Both the position numbers and the translations under genes were made by a program. From assembly GCA_002400495.2 (NCBI GenBank), contig NVQL02000074.1, forward strand, positions 1-64,000: a DNA stretch of 64,000 nucleotides, read 5' to 3'. Every line of letters starts with the position of its first letter. Position 1 is the first letter of the stretch. This DNA is from Alphaproteobacteria bacterium. Its GTDB lineage: Bacteria > Pseudomonadota > Alphaproteobacteria > Rhizobiales > OSC116. The notes beneath the pieces are model-generated. The model had not been told where the DNA came from. It saw nothing but the letters and a program-made list of their open reading frames with translations, and made no database searches. Positions 8,939-16,503 of this stretch are shown here, in pieces.

Positions 8939-9392
8939 TTCAAATAACACCAAATATCTGAAGAAAAATGCGAAAAAAAAGCAAGATCGGAATGAACCCA
9001 ACCTTGCTAGAGAATCACTTTTTTCCGGGAGAGAAAAAGCGACATTTATTTTGTATGACCGTCTCATAAGAAACAAAATGATTGAAGGGATAAAACTAAA
9101 AATATGGTCTTGATCAAATCAGATTTCAAGAACAGAGTACCGCCCTAAATTAATGGCAACAGCAAAGCATAACCATCCCTATAGGTTTATATACTTGTAT
9201 ATCAGTGACCAAAACATGATCAGGGTTTGCATTCTTAACTTTCTGGTTTAATTGACCTCGAACGCAACAGCGGGTTTACCACCTTAAAAACTTACATTTC
9301 TGAACAGATTTCCATTATCGGCCGATTTCTTCCGTTTTGATTATTGATAAACGCCTCCTTTGGTCAGGTGAACTCTGATACTTTCTGGGCTT
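8939..9392. other. Gene-free interval between iclR and tetR ends
   Basis: The stretch separates convergent iclR and tetR. Apart from a probable 3' stem-loop near 8980-9008, I see no gene, repeat or motif. A 94-codon minus-strand reading frame overlaps the end of iclR and has no recognisable features. Confidence 0.6.
8980..9008 (+). terminator. Probable imperfect terminator stem after iclR
   Basis: AGCAAGATCGG (8980-8990) pairs with CCAACCTTGCT (8998-9008) with two A/C mismatches and a 7-nt loop, 42 bp after the iclR stop. A T-rich run comes only 10 bp later, so termination strength is uncertain. Confidence 0.45.
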
Positions 9393-10070
9393 TTACTTCT
9401 TTTTTCGATCTCGAAACCAAGAGTGAAATTTTGATTTTCTAGCGGAAGGAAAATTGGATGTCAGAGAAATTGGACGAGCAATAATCTCGGCGCAGACACG
9501 CGCGTTCGCATTTCGGTCGGCTTGGCTCAACCCCAATTTCAAAAATGCGTCACCCAACATAAACGCTAAGGCTATCGACGCGCGCTTACGGGTCTCTTCT
9601 TCAGAAAAACCAAATTCGCTAATCAGCTCGACAAAATTTTCAAAACGCATCTTGTCAATCTTTGCAACAATATCAGCGGCCGCATCATCGCGCCGAGCCC
9701 ACGAACGAACAGCAAGCTCAATTTCAGCGCCGTGGTTGCCCTCCGAGGTGTTGGCAGGCAGAGCAAGAAGGCGGGCTATCCGCTCAATACTGTTCTCGTT
9801 CGCATCAGCCAATTTCGACCATTCCGTAATTCGGATAGTTGCACGCTCGGTCCACTGCTCCAATACGCGTTGCAAAAGATGCTGGCGATTGCGGAAATGC
9901 CAATAAAAGCTACCCTTAGTCACACCAATATCTCGTGCCAGTTTCTCAACATGGATGTCACCCACACTATCCTTGATGATGTGCTGAACAGCAGCATCGA
10001 TCCAAGATTGCTCGGTTAAGGTATTTTGCGCCCGAAAAGCGGGTGAATTTTCCTGAATGAAGAAAGTCAT
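9393..10070 (-). CDS. TetR family transcriptional regulator
   Basis: The 225-residue protein has a TetR N-terminal helix-turn-helix (VEKLARDIGVTKGSFYWHF, about residues 41-59). The GSFYWHF recognition helix and the following R-N-R-Q-H-L-L are classic. The C-terminal ligand domain is variable and gives no ligand. The ATG at 10070 (MTFFIQEN) is preferred; the longer frame would add 38 atypical residues translated from the operator-like repeats. Upstream lies an array of five 18-bp repeats spaced mostly 30-31 bp apart, and beyond it the divergent 5'-nucleotidase-like gene. TetR therefore probably controls itself and that gene. The gene is GC-richer than most of the window. Confidence 0.9.
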   Translation of the reverse strand: MTFFIQENSPAFRAQNTLTEQSWIDAAVQHIIKDSVGDIHVEKLARDIGVTKGSFYWHFRNRQHLLQRVLEQWTERATIRITEWSKLADANENSIERIARLLALPANTSEGNHGAEIELAVRSWARRDDAAADIVAKIDKMRFENFVELISEFGFSEEETRKRASIALAFMLGDAFLKLGLSQADRNANARVCAEIIARPISLTSNFPSARKSKFHSWFRDRKKK

Positions 10071-10115
10071 ACGCAAATATATGCAGGCGATCGCGTCAAA
10101 ATGCAACAAAAATAT

Positions 10116-10246
10116 ACATACGATAGCGTATTGTCCCCTAAAATTTACATTCGGTAGCGTATGATGATAAAAATAAACATTCAATAGCGTATTGACATTA
10201 TTTGATCAATTTGATAGCGTTTCGGCAGACATTCGTATGCGTATGT
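10116..10246. repeat. Array of five 18-bp operator-like direct repeats with 30-bp phasing
   Basis: Copies start at 10116, 10147, 10177, 10207 and 10229, with consensus ACATTCGATAGCGTATTG. The steps are 31, 30, 30 and 22 bp. Each contains a partial dyad of the form ATNCG-N4-CGTAT, clearest in copy 1. A weaker sixth element (GCGATCGCGT) lies near 10087-10096. The first four are about three helical turns apart, so bound proteins would sit on one DNA face. The array fills the space between divergent tetR and the 5'-nucleotidase-like gene, so it is most likely a multi-site TetR operator. Confidence 0.75.
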
Positions 10247-10455
10247 GGTTGCAAATAGCCAACTAGAACGGATGCGAATCGACTTCTACCTAAAAGATTA
10301 GGATGCTGCGAACGATGGGCCAACACGTCGGCGCAGCGGCAACAGGCCAAGTAATTGTTGTTGTCGCTCTTTAGAGCATCATTTCCTTTGGGTCGTGCGA
10401 GGGGTCGTCGACAACGTGATTATCACAATCGACGGCAATTAATAAACAAAGGGAG
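10247..10455. other. Upstream region of the 5'-nucleotidase-like gene
   Basis: This GC-richer interval separates the repeat array from the ribosome-binding site (GGGAGGA just before 10467). I see no clear promoter hexamers, hairpin or small gene in it. It may contain the promoter and a leader of unknown function. Confidence 0.4.
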
Positions 10456-10466
10456 GAATTTAGACT

Positions 10467-11984
10467 ATGAATTATAGAATTTTTAAACGAACAAAATTAA
10501 TCAAAGTTATTGCATTTGCCGTAGGTGCCGCCGTCATCAGTTCAAGTAGCTACGCAGCCGACTTCACAGGAACGGTCACAATTGTTCATGTGAATGACGT
10601 TCATGCAAATATAATCGAAACAAAAAGAGCAATCGGTTATCCAAAAATTGCTGGTTTTGTCGAGCAAACAAAGGCTGCAAACCCGAACACACTTTTCCTT
10701 GACGCGGGCGATGTGGTTGCCGGTAGCCCTTATGCTGCAATTGATAAGGGGATTGGTTTCATTCCGATTCTAAATACCCTCGGCCTCGACGCGATGACTG
10801 CAGGTAACTCCGAATTCGCATTTGGCTCTGACCATTTGCGCACTTTCGCTGATGGCCTTAACTATCCATTACTCGTCGACAATATGGTGTATAGCGAAAC
10901 TGGCGAGCCTTTCAGTAAAGGTTATACGCTCGTGAAGCTGCCAAATGGTAGGACAGCCGGTATTATTGGTGTGACGTCCCATTTGTCGGGGTTAATGGCC
11001 TCAACAGACCTTAAGTATGTGGACGGCGTTGCTGCGGCGAAGCGTTTGGTTGGTGAAGCCACCGATGCAGGCGCTGATTTCATCATCGCTCTGCTACATG
11101 TTGGTGAATTAGAAGAGCAATTGAACGCGCTTATGATGATCGATCAAATTGACGGCATCGACGTGATAATTGATGGGCACAGCCACACTGGGCACCCTGA
11201 AGGTTTGGTTCACAATGGTGTTCTCATTGCTCAAACAGCCGGTAAAGGTACACAAGTCGGCGTTGTTGAATTGTCATTCGTCGACGGCAAAGTGACAGGT
11301 GCTACGGCTCGTTTGCACAAACGTGCCGACTTTGACGAAGTCGCGGAGAAGCCTGAAACGCGCGCCGCACTTGATGTTTTCCTTGTTACTGCCAATGAAT
11401 TTTTTGACATAGTGGTAGGTTCTACCGAAGTCGAATTGGAAGGCACTCGGAACATTGTGCGCACCCAAGAAACTAACCTTGGTAACATGTTCACAGATGC
11501 AATACGTGAATCTGCCGGCACACAATTGGCATTTCTACCCGCTGGTTATATCGGTGGCTTGACCAAGCCAGGCCCAATTGACTTCCGAACAATTCAAATT
11601 ATGGCGCGGATCGAGGTTGAGATCGTACAAGTAGAAATGACTGGGTCACAGGTTATTGCTTTCGTAGAGAGCACAGTTGGTACGTTCCCTAAAGCATCTG
11701 GATCATTGTTGCACGTGAGTGGCGGCAACTACCGCATTGACGCTTCGGCGGCAGAAGGCTCCAGAGCCCATAGCTTTATGGTGGGCGGCGCGCCAATTTC
11801 CGCGGATCAATCCTACACCGTTGCGGTTGTTGTTGGCGCTCTTAAACGACCGGGTGTAAAAGACGGAAAAGTTGTATCTCGACATAACACAACACCGAAA
11901 ATCCTTGAAGACTACGTACGGAACAATTCGCCAGTTTCACCTAAAATTGAGGGGCGATTTGGAGCTGCTACTAAGTCTAAATAG
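10467..11984 (+). CDS. Secreted metallophosphatase/5'-nucleotidase-like protein with altered catalytic dyad
   Basis: The 505-residue protein has a signal peptide (cleavage near SYA, residue 30), an N-terminal metallophosphatase domain and a C-terminal 5'-nucleotidase domain. The metal motifs are present: HVNDVHA (41-47), LDAGD (78-82), the Asn of GN (114), ALLHVG and DGHSH. The family motif GNHEFD, which supplies the catalytic His and Asp of UshA-type enzymes, reads GNSEFA here (113-118), so both dyad residues are replaced. The C-terminal NGGGIR-type loop, which normally provides substrate arginines, reads Y-I-G-G-L-T-K. It may be a weak or altered phosphoesterase, or a binding protein. GGGAGGA precedes the ATG. 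TetR and the repeat array lie upstream, so regulation by that TetR is likely. Confidence 0.85.
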   Translation: MNYRIFKRTKLIKVIAFAVGAAVISSSSYAADFTGTVTIVHVNDVHANIIETKRAIGYPKIAGFVEQTKAANPNTLFLDAGDVVAGSPYAAIDKGIGFIPILNTLGLDAMTAGNSEFAFGSDHLRTFADGLNYPLLVDNMVYSETGEPFSKGYTLVKLPNGRTAGIIGVTSHLSGLMASTDLKYVDGVAAAKRLVGEATDAGADFIIALLHVGELEEQLNALMMIDQIDGIDVIIDGHSHTGHPEGLVHNGVLIAQTAGKGTQVGVVELSFVDGKVTGATARLHKRADFDEVAEKPETRAALDVFLVTANEFFDIVVGSTEVELEGTRNIVRTQETNLGNMFTDAIRESAGTQLAFLPAGYIGGLTKPGPIDFRTIQIMARIEVEIVQVEMTGSQVIAFVESTVGTFPKASGSLLHVSGGNYRIDASAAEGSRAHSFMVGGAPISADQSYTVAVVVGALKRPGVKDGKVVSRHNTTPKILEDYVRNNSPVSPKIEGRFGAATKSK

Positions 11985-12078
11985 TCTTCACCTTCATAGA
12001 AAGTTATCATGATTTTGGGAGCATAGTTTAAGGGTATATTAAACGACGTTTTTCTAACGATCATGATTAAACATAGCA

Positions 12079-12123
12079 GAAGAGGAGCGAACTAAGCTGA
12101 AAAAGCTTAGTTCGCTCCTCTTC
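12079..12123. repeat. Perfect 20-bp stem hairpin
   Basis: The 20-bp arm 12079-12098 (begins GAAGAGGAGC) is perfectly complementary to 12104-12123 around a 5-nt loop. No T tract follows on either strand. It lies 95 bp after the 5'-nucleotidase stop and just before ABC-transporter debris. It could be a bidirectional transcription barrier or a remnant of a mobile-element end. Confidence 0.7.
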
Positions 12124-12204
12124 ATGTTTGTCGGAATATCCCTGCCCTTCCAATTGTTCAAAACCACTTAAATCAAGACGGATGGTCCGGTAATTCCTTT
12201 GAAC

Positions 12205-12358
12205 ACTAAAGGTGTTTAAAAGTAAAATTTTACCTGGCAACGTCATCGCATCCACTTGGTCATGCCCCACATTAATCATCGGGCATTTAAATTGTCATGC
12301 AATAATCAGCCAATTTCCATATACATATTCATTTACAAAAGGGCATCAAGGTTTGATG
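12205..12358 (-). pseudogene. Decayed fragment of a MalK/UgpC-type ABC ATPase
   Basis: On the minus strand a short frame reads HDQVDAMTLPGKILLLN, which matches THDQVEAMTLADKIVVLN of the intact ATPase gene at 27882-28949. The DNA similarity continues upstream for about 100 bp across a frameshift, covering the region between the D-loop and the H-loop switch. Walker A, the signature motif and the start are absent. It is a relic of a sugar-importer ATPase, either deleted in place or left by recombination. It adjoins the oligopeptide-type importer region and lies next to the perfect 20-bp hairpin. Confidence 0.75.
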
Positions 12359-12465
12359 AAGCCAAAACTGCGTTGATGACTGTTATTGCTCAAGCGTTAA
12401 TTATTACAGCGCCAGAAAATTTGACAGAAAAGATAAAAAAATTATTCGATATTGGTTATTTTTAG
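12359..12465 (+). pseudogene. Possible 3' remnant of an unidentified plus-strand gene
   Basis: A plus-strand frame ending at 12465 encodes about 37 protein-like residues, including IAQALIITAPENLTEKIKKL. It is followed 84 bp later by a good plus-strand terminator. Upstream, the same frame runs into antisense ATPase debris, so a complete gene is unlikely. I do not recognise the family. Confidence 0.25.
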
Positions 12466-12548
12466 AAACAGCCACTTATTGTTGCCCTATTTTAGCTTAA
12501 TTCGAATGATGAAAAGAATTGCCAATATCCATGGTAAAGGTGATCAAG

Positions 12549-12577
12549 CGCGGTTCAATGCAATTGAACCGCGTTTT
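12549..12577 (+). terminator. Intrinsic terminator, plus strand
   Basis: CGCGGTTCAAT (12549-12559) and ATTGAACCGCG (12563-12573) form a perfect 11-bp stem with a 3-nt GCA loop, followed by TTTT. It points in plus orientation, yet no intact plus-strand gene lies directly upstream. It fits the idea that a plus-strand gene was deleted here. Confidence 0.75.
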
Positions 12578-12766
12578 GTGAATATAAATTAAATTGAACT
12601 TCAATTACTTTTTTTTCATAATTGATTGTCAACAAATTTATTGTTGGCATATTATCTACGCAATTAGGGGCTTATTTAAGGCCTAAACCACTATATTTCA
12701 TCACCTAAATTCCAAAACCAATTTATTTAGACAACCTGATACCACTCATCGCAAATACATTATTTG

Positions 12767-13699
12767 TCAAAATAACTCAATACTCTCAGCATCTCTATCG
12801 GCTATTAGTAATCCGTTATCAACCCAAATGAGCGCATTATGAATTGTTGTTCTACGTTCTTTTTCCGTTTCAGGCACTTTTTTTTTCGATTCATTCCATT
12901 CTGGGTGGGTGAAATAAAATAACACCGCTTCTTCGCCGTTTACGACAATATCAGCGTGGCGGGCAAAGCTCCTGTCCATAGGGTCTTGGCCTGGTTTATC
13001 GAGTATATACCCTTGTTTTGTCCAGTTACGCATGTCATCTGAACGAAACACAGCAAGCCCCTTCCACTCATCGGTAATCAACCAATGATAGCCACCAAGC
13101 GTGAAAACATTGGGGCCTTCGTGTGGAGGTTGGTCTGGCGAACCAGGAATGACCAATTCTTCTATTTGCCATTCATACAAATCATCGCTTGTCGCAGACC
13201 ACGTACACGAACCATGTGCCTCATCTTTATACCACATCCGATATAGACCGTCGGGGCAAAGTGCCACACAAGCATCCATCACATTTGGTTTTTGAAGCGG
13301 CAATATAGATTGTCTCGTCCAATTCTCTAAATCGGGCGAAGTAAAATGAGTTAAATCTCGGTCTGATTTATCAAAATTATCAGGCGCGCCGATAAAGTAA
13401 GTCAAATACATATGGTACTCGCCTTTGGCATATATAACTTCAGGCGCCCAATGGGTATTTAACCCTTTATCCTCTGGCCTATCGAGCCCCTGTACAGTGC
13501 CTTTATATTTCCAATCAATACCGTCGAGCGAAGTTGCTATGCCAATGGGTGAGCCGTTAATCCAGCTTGCGCCTTTTGATGGGTGACGTGCGCGACGATT
13601 TGTATAAAACATCCACCATTCATTGGTTTCTACATTTCGTATAATGGTTGGGTCAGCCGCGCCATCTTGAATGGGATCGGCATAATATAGTTTTGTCAT
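12767..13699 (-). CDS. GH43-like five-bladed beta-propeller glycosidase
   Basis: The 310-residue protein has no signal peptide and repeated propeller-blade signatures (SLDGIDWKY, SPDLENWTR, SDDLYEWQI, SDDMRNWTK). Likely catalytic carboxylates are Asp in G-A-A-D-P-T near the N-terminus, Asp in N-V-M-D-A-C-V, and Glu in H-E-G-P-N-V-F. This is the arrangement of GH43/GH32-clan enzymes acting on arabinosides, xylosides or related furanosides. It is the last gene of the oligopeptide-type ABC operon, 24 bp after the second ATPase gene. It probably hydrolyses the imported oligosaccharide in the cytoplasm. GH43 versus a neighbouring propeller family is not certain. Confidence 0.78.
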   Translation of the reverse strand: MTKLYYADPIQDGAADPTIIRNVETNEWWMFYTNRRARHPSKGASWINGSPIGIATSLDGIDWKYKGTVQGLDRPEDKGLNTHWAPEVIYAKGEYHMYLTYFIGAPDNFDKSDRDLTHFTSPDLENWTRQSILPLQKPNVMDACVALCPDGLYRMWYKDEAHGSCTWSATSDDLYEWQIEELVIPGSPDQPPHEGPNVFTLGGYHWLITDEWKGLAVFRSDDMRNWTKQGYILDKPGQDPMDRSFARHADIVVNGEEAVLFYFTHPEWNESKKKVPETEKERRTTIHNALIWVDNGLLIADRDAESIELF

Positions 13700-13723
13700 T
13701 TTCTCGCACTCAATTTTTTCAAA

Positions 13724-14638
13724 TTAACTATATTCTCTGACATGTCTACTGCCCTCATAAGTCTGCATTTTGCCAATTTGCCCCTCATTGCGATTTACAA
13801 TTTCAATTAAATCAGTTGCTGGCTGCAGTTGACCATTTCCAGCATCGGCGATAGATAGCACCGATGCCTTCAACAGCTGGGAATATGGATGTTTAGGGTC
13901 ATCCAATATGGGTCGTGCAGGGCCCATTTCTACAACAAGGCCTTTTTGCATGATAATAATACGATCCGAAATGTAGTAGGCAGTGGCTAAATCATGAGTG
14001 ATGTAAATGACGTTAACACCAAAATCATCTCTCAACGATTGCAATAGATTTACGATCGACATTTTTAAAGATGCATCAACCATTGAAACGGGTTCATCAG
14101 CCACTAATAGTGAAGGATTACATATAAGAGCCCGCGCGATTGCAGTACGTTGTAATTGGCCACCCGATAATTCATGCGGGTATCGCCCCATGATTTCGGT
14201 ATGGCTTAAACCAACTTTTTGCAGATTTTCATCGATAATGGTTTTAACTTCGTCATCATCTTCAATTTGGAGCAATTCTCTGGTGGTAGAAACCAAATAT
14301 TGGTCAATTTTCTTGAGCGGGTTAAACGCTTCAAATGGGTTTTGAAACACAGGCTGAACCGATTGCATAAACTTCATTCGGGTTGAACGGTTTGCTTTGC
14401 CATCCACCAGCTTACCTTCATGCAGGATCTCGCCTTGAGTCGTTGATTCTAGCCCTAATATCATTCGTGCCAATGTGGTTTTTCCAGATCCACTCTCGCC
14501 TATAATTGTAAATATTTCAGGCTTATTTTTATCTAATGTAAAACTAACATCATTGACCGCGGTTAGTTTTTTGTTGCTAAATAATCCCCCAGTATTAAAT
14601 TTTTTCACTACATTTTTAACTTCTAATAACTTACTCAT
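13724..14638 (-). CDS. Oligopeptide/oligosaccharide ABC importer ATPase (DppF/OppF type)
   Basis: The 304-residue ABC ATPase has Walker A GESGSGKTT (47-55), signature LSGGQLQR, Walker B LLVADEP, and H-loop YITHD. It is of the second-ATPase type in peptide-importer operons. It energises uptake with the ATPase encoded just upstream, and its start overlaps that gene's end by 4 bp (ATGA), showing translational coupling. The operon order is binding protein, two permeases, two ATPases, glycosidase. Because glycosidases rather than peptidases accompany it, the substrate is more likely an oligosaccharide than a peptide. This peptide-type family is known to include oligosaccharide importers. Confidence 0.93.
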   Translation of the reverse strand: MSKLLEVKNVVKKFNTGGLFSNKKLTAVNDVSFTLDKNKPEIFTIIGESGSGKTTLARMILGLESTTQGEILHEGKLVDGKANRSTRMKFMQSVQPVFQNPFEAFNPLKKIDQYLVSTTRELLQIEDDDEVKTIIDENLQKVGLSHTEIMGRYPHELSGGQLQRTAIARALICNPSLLVADEPVSMVDASLKMSIVNLLQSLRDDFGVNVIYITHDLATAYYISDRIIIMQKGLVVEMGPARPILDDPKHPYSQLLKASVLSIADAGNGQLQPATDLIEIVNRNEGQIGKMQTYEGSRHVREYS

Positions 14639-15642
14639 TGAGCGGCCTCCAGCAATGGTTTAACTTTATCACTATGGAAGCACGCCACACGGCGACCTTC
14701 GCCAACATCAACCAATTCTGGGTTTTCTTGACTGCATTTATCTGTAGCTATTGGACAACGCGGGTGAAATCTACAACCATTTGGTGGTGTTGCCAAACTT
14801 GGTGGTTTGCCCTCCAAAGATGTGCGCCGCTGCGTATCGCCAATTCTTGGTATTGAGGAAACCAAATGATATGTATATGGATGTTTTGGTTGTTCAAACA
14901 TCAACTTTGTTGGCCCTTCTTCAACCAAACGCCCCGCGTAAAATATACCAATGCGGTCGGTAATATTGGCATGAACAGACATGTCATGGGTCACAAAAAC
15001 TACGGAAGAGCCCATTTCCTGTTGAATGCCTCTGATCATTGACAAAACTTCCTTTTGCACCACAACGTCCAGCGCTGTCGTCGGTTCATCAGCAATGATG
15101 AATTTGGGGCGACACACTGTGGCTAATGCAATTGTTACCCGTTGGCACATACCACCTGATAATTCATGAGGATAGGAATTTAAAATATCTGGAGATAGTT
15201 TTAATTTTTTTAAATGCTCAATCACCAGTGGTATAAATTCAGCTTTGCTCACCCCCATTGGCTTAAGTGCAAAATCTTCAAATGTTTTACCAATTTTTCG
15301 CACTGGGTTTAAAACACTCATTGAGCCTTGCATTATATAACTGAAGTGGCTCCACCGAAGCGCATCAACTTTTGATTTGTCTTCAGCATATGGGTCGATT
15401 TTAACATCGCCAAAATCAAACTTAATGTCACCGTCAACAATCTCAAATGGTGGCCGCATAGCTGCCGCAAACACCTTAATTAATGAAGTTTTACCGCTCG
15501 AACTTTCACCAGCAATACCATATATTTCATTCTTACGAATGGTAAGGCTCACATTATCTACCGCCCTCACCTCTCGTTTGGTGCCGAAATAATTCATAAT
15601 ATAATAAGCTTTGAGCTTATTCACTGTTAGCACATCACTCAT
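14635..15642 (-). CDS. Oligopeptide/oligosaccharide ABC importer ATPase (DppD/OppD type)
   Basis: The 335-residue protein has Walker A GESSSGKTS, signature LSGGMCQR, Walker B FIIADEP and an H-loop FVTHD. The C-terminal extension carries the cysteine-containing motif G-C-R-F-H-P-R-C-P typical of OppD/DppD-type subunits. It pairs with the downstream ATPase as a heterodimer. It overlaps the permease gene upstream and the ATPase gene downstream by 4 bp each, so the set is tightly coupled. The Walker A loop has Ser where the usual sequence has Gly (GES-S-SGK), a tolerated variation. Substrate is inferred to be a plant- or algal-type oligosaccharide. Confidence 0.93.
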   Translation of the reverse strand: MSDVLTVNKLKAYYIMNYFGTKREVRAVDNVSLTIRKNEIYGIAGESSSGKTSLIKVFAAAMRPPFEIVDGDIKFDFGDVKIDPYAEDKSKVDALRWSHFSYIMQGSMSVLNPVRKIGKTFEDFALKPMGVSKAEFIPLVIEHLKKLKLSPDILNSYPHELSGGMCQRVTIALATVCRPKFIIADEPTTALDVVVQKEVLSMIRGIQQEMGSSVVFVTHDMSVHANITDRIGIFYAGRLVEEGPTKLMFEQPKHPYTYHLVSSIPRIGDTQRRTSLEGKPPSLATPPNGCRFHPRCPIATDKCSQENPELVDVGEGRRVACFHSDKVKPLLEAAQ

Positions 15643-16502
15643 GAGCCACCTCCCATACGCCGCAGCCGTTGCCGCGGGTCAATATACTCATTCAATGAGA
15701 CGGATAATAGATACAAGCCAAGGAATGTCATGGCGATAAACACAACAGGAATAAGGATCCACCACCAAATGCCCGCAATCATTGCACTGTGGTTATTTGC
15801 CCAATATAACATGGTGCCAAATGTTGGTATAGAAATATTGGCAAAACCCAAAACTGCCAAAGTCACCTCAATGCCGATCGACCAAATCATATTGGCCAGC
15901 GCGGTTGAAAATACAATTGGCATAATATATGGCAAATGTTCTTTCAGCACGATTTTATGCATCGGCATGCCCGAGAATATAGCGTGTTGAGTGAACTCAC
16001 GATGTTTTAAACTCAACATCATTGAGCGGATAAGCCGCGCATCAAACGCCCAACCAAGCAATGCAACCAGAATGGCCAAATTAAGTGTTGTCAAATCATC
16101 TCTAAGGACAAAGAAAAACAATACCAAAATTGGGAATACGGGTATGGATACAAAGATATCATTCACAAACATCAGAATTCGATCAGCCCATCCGCCTGCA
16201 TAACCTGAAACCAACCCAATAACTAACGACAATACACGCGACATCATAGCCACTGTAAAGCCAAATAAAAGCGAATTTCGAACCGCAAACGTCATTTGCC
16301 AAAACAAATCTTGACCACGTGAATTTGTGCCAAACCAATATTGTGCGTTTGGCTTTATATCTGGAACCAGCATATAGATTTGCGTGGGGTCAACTGGGGA
16401 GAAAAAACTCAATGCTCCAAATATAAACACAAAAAGAAAAAGAAAAAAACCAATTGCGAATTCAATATTATATCGCATTAAATCACTGAAAACTTTAAAC
16501 AT
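15639..16502 (-). CDS. ABC importer permease (DppC/OppC type)
   Basis: The 287-residue membrane protein has an N-terminal helix, a periplasmic segment with W-F-G-T-N-S-R-G-Q-D-L-F, and about five further helices. The G-T-x-x-x-G-Q/R-D signature is typical of OppC/DppC permeases. The EAA-like coupling loop is around F-S-G-M-P-M-H-K-I-V-L-K-E-H-L-P. It forms the inner-membrane channel with the next permease, whose gene ends 1 bp before this start. It overlaps the ATPase gene by 4 bp. The substrate is the same as for the rest of the operon. Confidence 0.92.
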   Translation of the reverse strand: MFKVFSDLMRYNIEFAIGFFLFLFVFIFGALSFFSPVDPTQIYMLVPDIKPNAQYWFGTNSRGQDLFWQMTFAVRNSLLFGFTVAMMSRVLSLVIGLVSGYAGGWADRILMFVNDIFVSIPVFPILVLFFFVLRDDLTTLNLAILVALLGWAFDARLIRSMMLSLKHREFTQHAIFSGMPMHKIVLKEHLPYIMPIVFSTALANMIWSIGIEVTLAVLGFANISIPTFGTMLYWANNHSAMIAGIWWWILIPVVFIAMTFLGLYLLSVSLNEYIDPRQRLRRMGGGS

Positions 16503-16503
16503 A

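Noticed and set aside
8792-9076. Minus-strand 94-codon frame overlapping the iclR end
   Set aside because: It is antisense to a clear gene, has low-complexity residues and no ribosome-binding site or family features.
10116-10246. CRISPR array
   Set aside because: Repeats are short (18 bp), degenerate, with spacers of only about 12 bp and no cas genes nearby; it fits an operator array.
10116-10246. Replication origin with iterons
   Set aside because: No replication initiator or partition gene lies nearby, and the repeats sit exactly between tetR and its probable target.
12067-12279. Minus-strand 70-codon frame as a real small gene
   Set aside because: Its HDQVDAMTL segment and flanking frameshifted DNA match an ABC ATPase, so it is pseudogene debris.
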